A DNA stretch of 64,000 bases from Hanleya hanleyi (lineage: Eukaryota; Mollusca; Polyplacophora; Lepidopleurida; Hanleyidae), in contig JAVTVY010045324.1 of the NCBI GenBank assembly GCA_036873755.1, positions 1 to 64,000 on the forward strand, given 5' to 3'. This document shows, one piece after another, positions 57,561 through 64,000 of the stretch (the stretch's first letter is position 1; every line of letters starts with the position of its first letter). A program made the translations under genes and the position numbers. The notes beneath the pieces are model-generated. The model did not search any database. It was not told the origin of the DNA and saw nothing but the letters and a program-made list of their open reading frames with translations.

Positions 57561-57739
57561 ATACCAAGACAACTTCGGCAATGTTTATTATTCCAGTGAT
57601 TAACCATCATGCGTTTATTCGTAAATCTCCCTGTTTCACGTTATTCATATAGTAGTCATTATTCTTAGTCCATTGTACAAATTGGAATCCCACATGAAAG
57701 CCTAGCGTCTTACGCCTATATTTTAGCTTAAAATATGAT

Positions 57740-58800
57740 GGCTTAAATCACAATGGCGTACATATGGGGTATCTGAAAATCATTTTTGCTGTTGATCGTG
57801 TAGTTCAAGGCGTTCTTCTCACCTCACTTCGAAAATTTATCAAAACCATGGGATCTCTATGCATAGCCCAACATCCTATTCCCATTTTGAATCTATTTAC
57901 ATATCCTAAAGATCAAGATTTGATGTTCAAATTCAAAATGGCGGCCTTATGGGGTCATCTGAAAATCACATTTTTCCCTGTTGCTCGTGCAGTTCAAGGC
58001 ATTATTCTTACCCCACTGAGCGAATTTTTCAAAAGTTAGGGATCGCTATGCATAGCCTAACATCTTATGCTCATTCGAATCTATTTGCATATCACGAAGA
58101 ACAAGATTTGATGGTCAAATTCGAAATGACGGCCATATGGAATCATCCGGAAATCACACTTTTTATGTTGCTCGCGGCATTATTCTTACCTCACTAAGCA
58201 AATTTATCGAAACTGATGGATCTCTATGCATAGCCTAAAATTTCATTCCCATTTTTGAATATATTTACATATGCCAAAAATGAAGATTTGATGGTCAAAT
58301 TCAAAATGGCGGCCATATGGGGTCATCCGAAAATCACACTTTTGGCCCTTTGCTCGTATAGTTCAAGCTATTATCCTTGGCTTATTATGACAATTTATCA
58401 AAACTGAGTGATCTATAAGTATAGCCCAACAACACCCTTCGCCCATTTTGAATCTACTTACATATCCCTAAGATCGAGATTTGAGGGTCAAATTCTAAAT
58501 GGCGGCCATATGAGGTCATCTGAAAACCATGCTTTTTCATGTTTCTCGTATAGTTCAAGGCACTATTCTTCGCTCGTTGTGCAAATTCATCAAACAGAAG
58601 GATCTCTAAGCATAGCCTAACAACTTAGGTCCATTTTAAATCTATTTACATATCTCTAAGATCAAAATACGATGGTCAAATGCGATATGGCAGCCGTTTA
58701 GGGTTATCTGAAACTCCTGCTTTTCCACGTTGCTCGTGTATCAAAGCATTATTCTTAGATGATTTGTGCAAATTTATCAAAGGCGAGGAGTTTCACATAC
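57740..58800. repeat. ~185-bp satellite, 6 units, YY1-like word in each
   Basis: Units near 57750, 57937, 58127, 58305, 58496 and 58684 each carry GGTCAAATTCAAAATGGCGG then CCATATGGGGTCATC, GAAAATCAC, a TTGCTCGT-TAGTTCAAGGC block and CTCTATGCATAGCC-AACA. The ATGGCGGCC word is the YY1-like core again. Non-coding. Confidence 0.85.
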
Positions 58801-59240
58801 AACTAATTCGGTCTTTAAACCCATTCGTAACATTAATATTGTGGATATTAATTTTGACCGATTTGTACTCATTTCTCAACTCATTTACCCAAAACGTTAC
58901 CCTAAAATAACCTTAATTTCAATAATTAACGTGTTATCTATGACTATAATTTAAACCTTACACTACATACAATTCAGTTTTGATACTCATTCGTAACAAT
59001 CAGTAATGTGGATATTAATTTATAACCGATTTCCCCCAATTTGTTACCTCATTTGTCTCAAAAGCGACCCTAAAATGGCCTTAATTCTGACAATTAACGT
59101 GTTATCTATGACTATTTAAACCCTACACTACATACAATTAATTCAGCTGGGATACTCATGCGTCCCAAACAATACGGTGGATATTAATTTATAACCGTTT
59201 TTTATATCCATTTTTGAACGTATTTGATCCCAAAGGTGAC
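58801..59240. repeat. ~165-bp satellite, 3 units
   Basis: Each unit has GTGGATATTAATTT-AACCG, then CCCTAAAATAACCTTAATT/CCCTAAAATGGCCTTAATT, AATTAACGTGTTATCTATGAC and CTACATACAATT. Immediately follows the previous satellite. Confidence 0.8.
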
Positions 59241-59413
59241 CCCAAAATAAGCTTGATGGACCAACATCCTTCCTCGATCCTTACCACGCAAAGAACTAAT
59301 TTAGCATGGGTAGCCATTTGTAACAAAAAAGCCATCGAAAGTTCTTGAAAGCGTTTTTGCGGTCGTTGGCCGCAGGTAATCAACACAACACACCAAAACA
59401 TGTACATAAATTA

Positions 59414-59735
59414 AAACTTATGCAACTAACAGATTTCTCTGATATAATCTAAAATACAGTCTTCTAAAAAAGTCTTCTTCCACCCGACTAAAAAGATCTA
59501 AATTAGTGGCTTGATAAAAAGAATCTCTTACAATCTTAAAATCTATACAGTCGATCAGAATATGTTTCACTGTGAGATTTTCGTGGCATGGAATACACCT
59601 TAGGGCTGGTTCCTTTTTTAAAAAATGTTCGTGAGCTACTCGGTCATGGCCGATTCCACATCGCCTGATCATGGCTTGATCGAAACGTTTCTGGTTACTC
59701 AGGTGAATATATCCTACAGTTTTTTAAAACTCATG
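59414..59735 (-). mobile_element. Jockey-like LINE, 3' fragment of ORF2
   Basis: Minus-strand frame reads GYIHLSNQKRFDQAMIRRCG, HEHFLKKEPALRCIPCHENL, TVKHILIDCIDFKIVRDSFY and LFSRVEEDFFRRLYFRLYQR to the stop. It includes the C-x2-C-x7-H-x4-C knuckle that is broken in the copy at 49100. It begins abruptly upstream (59735) as expected for 5' truncation. Confidence 0.85.
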
Positions 59736-59845
59736 AGTTTGGTCCGAGAAGACGTGGTTGGGGGTGGGCTGACATGAGAGGTCTTTTGGTCACATAATCA
59801 CAGCAGATATGGTTTATATACTATAAACGTCATATCCAAAACTCA

Positions 59846-60072
59846 TTAACCAGCCGTAGACCAAATAGAAATTTCGCGTCCATAATCGAACTATTTTTTT
59901 TTCATAAGAGATTTTGAGCACCAACATGCAATGTTTATATATAAGTGCCCATAGGCGAGTGTTATTATTATTATTTCATACACATCTGGAATTGTGTTGA
60001 ATATCATACGGAATAGGCCTTTGGATTATTGACGCGGAAATTCTTTTATGGACGGCGGCTGAATATTGAAGG
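59846..60072 (+). mobile_element. MITE-like element, family R4, both ends present
   Basis: Left end 59846-59893 (ACCAGCCGTAGACCAAATAG, AAATTTCGCGTCCATAATCG) is an imperfect complement of the right end 60013-60072 (GCCTTTGGATTATTGACGCGG, AAATTCTTTTATGGACGGCGG, CTGAATA). Interior about 120 bp, AT-rich, non-coding. This is the only copy in which both ends are seen, supporting a short inverted-repeat transposon. Confidence 0.65.
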
Positions 60073-60251
60073 TTAGATCTAACGCTTGCTAGTGCTACTA
60101 CAACAGTGACGCGGTTAACAGTTTTAGTGATGCCAAGAGTTGAGTAGCATGATTTTTCTGTGGTCAAGTCAGTATGACTGAAAAGTATTCCCTTTTTCTC
60201 AATGAAGTCGTCTTCCAGAGTATCATGGAAGCGCTTCAGTTGTGACTGTTC

Positions 60252-60382
60252 ATATTAGGAAATGTCATGCCATGGTGGTGGTGGATGTCATGTCATGCCA
60301 TGGTGGTGGATGTCATGTCATGTCATGCCATGTTGGTGGATGTCATGTCATGCCATGTTGGTGGATGTCATGTCATGCCTTG
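60252..60382. repeat. ~30-bp minisatellite (CATGCCATGGTGGTGGATGT)
   Basis: Four or five units of GATGTCATGTCATGCCATG(G/T)TGGTG with length changes from slippage of ATGTC. Methionine/His/Cys-rich open frames through it are artefacts. Confidence 0.9.
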
Positions 60383-60967
60383 ATGGGGAGAAAATTGAAC
60401 CACATGATGATATCGTCAATTACATGTTGTTCATGCGACCAACGGCCCCTGGGATTTAGAAATAAATTTCGAGCGTAGCGCCGGTCTGGTCCACTCTGCA
60501 ATCGTACTGGATTCACAGCACTTCTTGTCAGTACGCCCTCATTCTTTTGCCACCACCTTTATATGTTGTGTAACTTTATAGATGTGTAGGACTAAATATG
60601 ACGTCCCATTTGGATTATCGGTCCAGTTTGAATGTAGATATATGATCTTCACGGCGTTGGCCTATTACGATTATTTAAAGCACCAAGATCTTCTATATAG
60701 CATTTGGTGAATGACAATTAATAGATTATGAACATGTTTTAATACTATCTGCATAGAGTCGTATCCATCAGAGAACAAATACAGGTGTACTAAACTAAAT
60801 ATATATGATGCTAATGTTGTCCAATTTCACATGCTGCTCTCTGTACATGTCACTCGAAAAATGTATGTAGGTTTATTGTTTCGGTGGGAAATTTAAGCCG
60901 TACAACGTTTGATTTTACAGGTCAATTTTCCTACGTATTCTTGCATTTATCAGGTTTTCCTATGTTA
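60383..60967. other. no gene seen
   Basis: Nothing recognised. Confidence 0.45.
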
Positions 60968-61262
60968 AGGCGTTTACTCCATCAGACGCCCACGATGCTC
61001 TTCCATTAACATCAGATGAGTAGTTTGAGCTGATCTGTCATCACAGCTCCCGAGCTAGCGTATCTAATTCAACTTGAGTCGGTGCTAGGGGCCGTGTGGA
61101 TACTTCATAGTCTCCACATGAACAGCTACAATAAAAGCGCGACTGAGATACTAAGGCTACGTCCGAGATTCCCCCGTATTCTCGGGTCTGAATGTTGGGT
61201 GTCGAGAAATTCTTTCCTGTAGGGTCATATGTTTGCTTTTCAGTCGCCAGACGTCTTCAATT
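60968..61262 (-). repeat. dispersed repeat R5, inverted copy
   Basis: Complement of 44235-44490 as described there; GTTTACTCCATCAGACGCCC marks one end and CGCCAGACGTC the other. Confidence 0.85.
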
Positions 61263-61332
61263 TTTCTCACCTCTTGCATATCGCTCCAATTCACATGGAT
61301 TTATTAATGAGGTTCAAATAACTCTACTCTCT

Positions 61333-61475
61333 AAAAACAATTGTGTACCACCGGTACACAATCACTGTAACAAAATTGCACATCCACAACAATTGTTTAA
61401 AGAAAACCTACACATTTTGTATACCTCTGGTACACAATTTTTTGTGGATGTGCAATTTTGTACACAATTGTTTTT
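61333..61475. repeat. long inverted repeat / hairpin
   Basis: Right arm (about 61440-61475) TTGTGGATGTGCAATTTTGT plus ACACAATTGTTTTT has its exact complement at the left (from 61333), except that the left arm is split by a 21-nt insertion between GTGTAC and ACAAAATTG. The inserted text contains CCACCGGTACACAAT, and a similar CCTCTGGTACACAATTTT lies in the loop. Paired length is about 34 bp. Confidence 0.8.
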
Positions 61476-61477
61476 AC

Positions 61478-62250
61478 CTGCGGCACGCAGGTCTACGGGA
61501 GGCTCGCGTTGTTGTTCTTGTTACCTGCGGCACGCAGGTCTACGAGAGGCTCGCGTTGTTGTTCTTGTTGTTGTTGTTGTTCTTCTTCTTCTTGTGACTT
61601 TTTGAAATACGCATGCGCTAAGAGAGTTTGATCTCTGCCACACTTTTCTTTTCAACCTCCGATCTCACATGATAACCCTGTATTCAGGCACATTTTAATT
61701 CATGTGCAACTGTATTCGGTGGAATGAATTAGTCCTTCGTTGATTTTCGTTTAGACTTCAATTCTCTTACGTCAAGACAGGAAACTTCAGTCGCTTAAAA
61801 GCTGACGATCGACAAATCAGTCATTGTCTTCACATATTACCATTTTCACAGAACAGTATGTACATGTATATACACTTCAAGATCCTAGAATTGCGTATAT
61901 ACCAAGGAAGATGAGCCACAACCTTGTCAGTGGTTCAGCTAATTTGCATACAATCATAGGCGACTGTCTTAGTAAGTAGAAAAATAAGTTCACTACTTCT
62001 AGTAATCATTTTATCTATACCATCTAGATAATTCACATATTGGTGAAGAAGTAGACAAGTAACCTATTGTCATTATGGTTAGCACTGAATAATACTTGGT
62101 ATCAAATCATTGATCAGACAAACGCAACAGTTACATTTCTGAAGTAAGGGAACCACTCACCAACTTTCGCCGAATAAAGATGTTTAACTTATAGAAATGA
62201 CAATTTGGTATGATGTTTAACTTAGGCCCCAAGCAATTCGCATATATGGA
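61478..62250 (+). repeat. hairpin-headed element, family H5 = repeat R3, right copy
   Basis: A 47-bp unit is duplicated (61478 and 61525), each beginning with a perfect hairpin ACCTGCG-GCA-CGCAGGT followed by CTACG-GAGGCTCGCGTTG. After the second come (TTG)n and (TTC)n microsatellites (61560-61592) and about 650 bp of tail that matches 4378-5196. The hairpin-microsatellite-tail order equals H1-H4. Confidence 0.8.
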
Positions 62251-62275
62251 AATATGTTTTAAAAGAAATAATAAG

Positions 62276-62352
62276 TTAACCCTCTGTTGGAATCGAAACA
62301 ATGACCCTCCAATCTCTGGAGTTGCACTTACTGTCTTAGCTACACCGACTCA
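62276..62352 (-). other. tRNA-like sequence, probably a SINE head or pseudo-tRNA
   Basis: On the minus strand GTCGGTGTAGCTAAGACAGT fits a D-arm/box A, CTCCAGAGATTGGAG could form an anticodon stem, and TTTCGATTCC is a box B. The acceptor ends do not pair, position 33 is not U and the T-stem has mismatches, so it is not a functional tRNA. Confidence 0.4.
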
Positions 62353-62521
62353 TTGATAATACTCAAAACTGACTTTATGCGCAACTGGTTATATAATACA
62401 GAAATGACTATTTAGTATTTAATGAGTTAGACAACCATGTGCTCGAACAATACATTATAGTTGTGCAGTTATATTGTGCACTTTCGGGTACAAGCTATTT
62501 TGAATGATCCTCTTTCGGAAC

Positions 62522-63020
62522 ACAGCCTCTCTATCCTCATTCTCGCAAGCCAGGGCCTTGCTTCGCTGGTATTGATGTTACCGTCCTCTTCGCTACACAG
62601 TATCCCTTTAGATTAGCATTAATCACTCCCGTAAAGTCAATACTTATGTGTATCAGCAGACAATGGGCAAAGACATATTGCATTTGACATCATTCTCGCA
62701 AGCTAGACTCCATTTCTGCTAGAATTTACTGGTTCTACACTTCACAATTTACATTACTTTGTCAATCAGTTTTACGAATGGAATTACGTCATATATTAGC
62801 AGATACTGACCATAAAAGCGATCCATTTGACCTCGTTCTCAAAAGCTAGGGCCTTGATTTCCTGGATGGGTTTTTGAGTTTTATTTTGATACTTAGGTAC
62901 CTTTCATATTGATTTTAACTTGGCAGTCATCTTCGTGAATGCAATAATTTGATGCACCAAAAGATAATAACGAGAATTCGACATCATTCTCTTAAACACA
63001 GACCTTGTTTAGAGAACTAA
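62522..63020. repeat. ~148-bp satellite, 4 diverged units
   Basis: Units near 62540, 62690, 62838 and 62981 share ATCATTCTCGCAAGC-AG-GCCTTG, a CTG-TTTA/GAATTTAC block and a GCAGA-A-TG-CATAAAAG/GGGCAAAGACATATTGCATTTGAC end. Decay increases rightward. Confidence 0.65.
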
Positions 63021-64000
63021 CCCTGAAATATCACATTCGGTATGACTTAGTGACAAATATATTCGCGAATTGAGTATAGGGATATATCCATAGATACTGA
63101 CTAGAAATGTTTCTTATTTGTAGAATTTGATTTTTTTTAAAGAAATTAATAGAATTAGCAACCTTCGAAAAGGCTTGGCCGAACGTGTCAGATGAGATGA
63201 AATTTCCTGAGAATGAAATAGTTAATCTTTTATATAGAATGAGCAAACTATGTCCTGGTATTGACTTGCTGCGTGAAAAAGAGTGTCATGGTATTTAGTT
63301 TGCAGATGATAACACACGTAAATGCAGAAACTTAATTAATTGCTCTAATCGAATATCAAGACTGTTACAGGCCTCAATTTGAGCAGTGAAAGGTGTCATT
63401 ATTCCTCTTGGACAGTTCGATAAAGCCTTCAAACCCATTCCATAGTTTCACAGATCAAAGTGATAGACCTGATACTAAATTCATTGAAATTCATTCATTA
63501 ACTTTGAAGGAAATATAAATTTTCCATTTTGCTCAGCAAAGTAAGCGAGAAGGGAAACTGATAAGCGTAGATTTTCGCGCTAGGACTAAATCCTTGAAAT
63601 TAGTTTGGATATCTAAATATTTGAAAGCCTTTTCGATTTGCAAAAATCAACGGCTGAACCGAATATTTTGAAACTTAGCATACACGATACTTGTATCAAG
63701 ACATTGCCGAAGCGATTTGTGATTTCGTCTGTCAATTCAGTATAGACGACACGGACCAGTTAAAATCGTCGGATTTTGAACGGGGAAAGTGAATATATAT
63801 ATATATGGTATCAGACCTATGACGCAATTCCTACAATTGTGGGTTAGAAGTTGAAAATCACATCCCTCGGCATGAAACCATTGGCAGATGGTGCTTTTTT
63901 CTACAGCTACCACTGCCTCCGTTGATATGTCTGTCACTATTATTGCCACTGCCGCAGGTTTTGACTACAATGTAGTCATTTCTCACTTGTTCTTGTTGTT
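63021..64000. other. no gene seen; short (AT)n
   Basis: A TATATATATATAT run at about 63793-63806. Open frames near 63031-63246 and 63737-63949 have no splice or family support. Confidence 0.45.

Noticed and set aside
60242..60478. Met/Cys/His-rich frames (CHGGGCHVMSCH) suggestive of a metal-binding peptide.
   Set aside because: Produced by a CATGCCATGGTGG minisatellite.
4371..62250. R3 copies as the two LTRs of one giant element.
   Set aside because: Copies lack TG...CA ends and primer sites, are strongly diverged, and enclose unrelated elements of different ages.
62276..62352. Functional tRNA gene on the minus strand.
   Set aside because: Acceptor stem does not pair, U33 absent and T-stem mismatched; treated as tRNA-like.

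Overview
The window reads as a eukaryotic, AT-rich, intron-heavy genome full of repeats. It is most likely a lophotrochozoan and probably a gastropod mollusc. Reasons: phase-1 extracellular-domain exons with GT-AG introns of several kb; LINE and SINE 3' tails of the type GATATAGCTGAAATATTGCTGA...GACGTTAAACC followed by CT-rich microsatellite; the TTTCACTCATATGGTGACAG dispersed repeat; a 5S-rRNA-headed SINE; and DIRS-like and Jockey-like retroelement debris. The taxonomic call is from memory of such repeats, not from a search.

One convincing host gene lies on the + strand. A signal-peptide exon (1773-1857) could be joined to three sushi/CCP exons (18747-18917, 19811-19981, 20824-21183) and two calcium-binding EGF exons (21689-21817, 26883-27005). 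All internal boundaries are phase 1, so the modules can be joined without breaking frame. It looks like a secreted or extracellular-matrix protein whose 3' end is not found here. A YY1-like minisatellite (77-600) and a CRE plus NRF1-type palindrome (649-678) sit about 1.1 kb upstream of the start codon.

Almost everything else is mobile or repetitive. 3030-3590: nested dispersed repeats. 4371-5195: a 700-800 bp repeat with a second copy near the right end, carrying a small LINE insertion with target-site duplication. 5195-12770: a compact, decayed, virus-like block with repeated promoter modules and a pair of inverted ~220-bp repeats that fire outward into two dead ORFs. 15-17 kb: diverged tandem repeats and LINE remains. 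21.8-25 kb: a 42-bp higher-order minisatellite and a 155-bp satellite, both in introns. 25987-26672: a clean 5'-truncated L1/Tx1-like insertion. 30.9-33.1 kb: a broken DIRS-like element split by a foreign insertion. 38-40 kb: a 5S SINE and an ~860-bp duplication. 40569-44184: a 3.6-kb element with 19-bp terminal inverted repeats and an apparently intact, unrecognised spliced reading frame. 45-52.5 kb: two hairpin-headed repeat elements flanking a Jockey-like LINE; the second is an array carrying CTCF-consensus motifs. 52.9-63 kb: stacked low-copy satellites, MITE-like pieces and a second LINE end.

Three recurring themes stand out. (1) Several unrelated repeat families share one architecture: a short perfect hairpin, then a microsatellite, then decaying tandem units. 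(2) YY1-like GCCATNTTG/ATGGCGGC words occur in many unrelated repeat families. (3) CTCF-consensus words recur in one satellite array.
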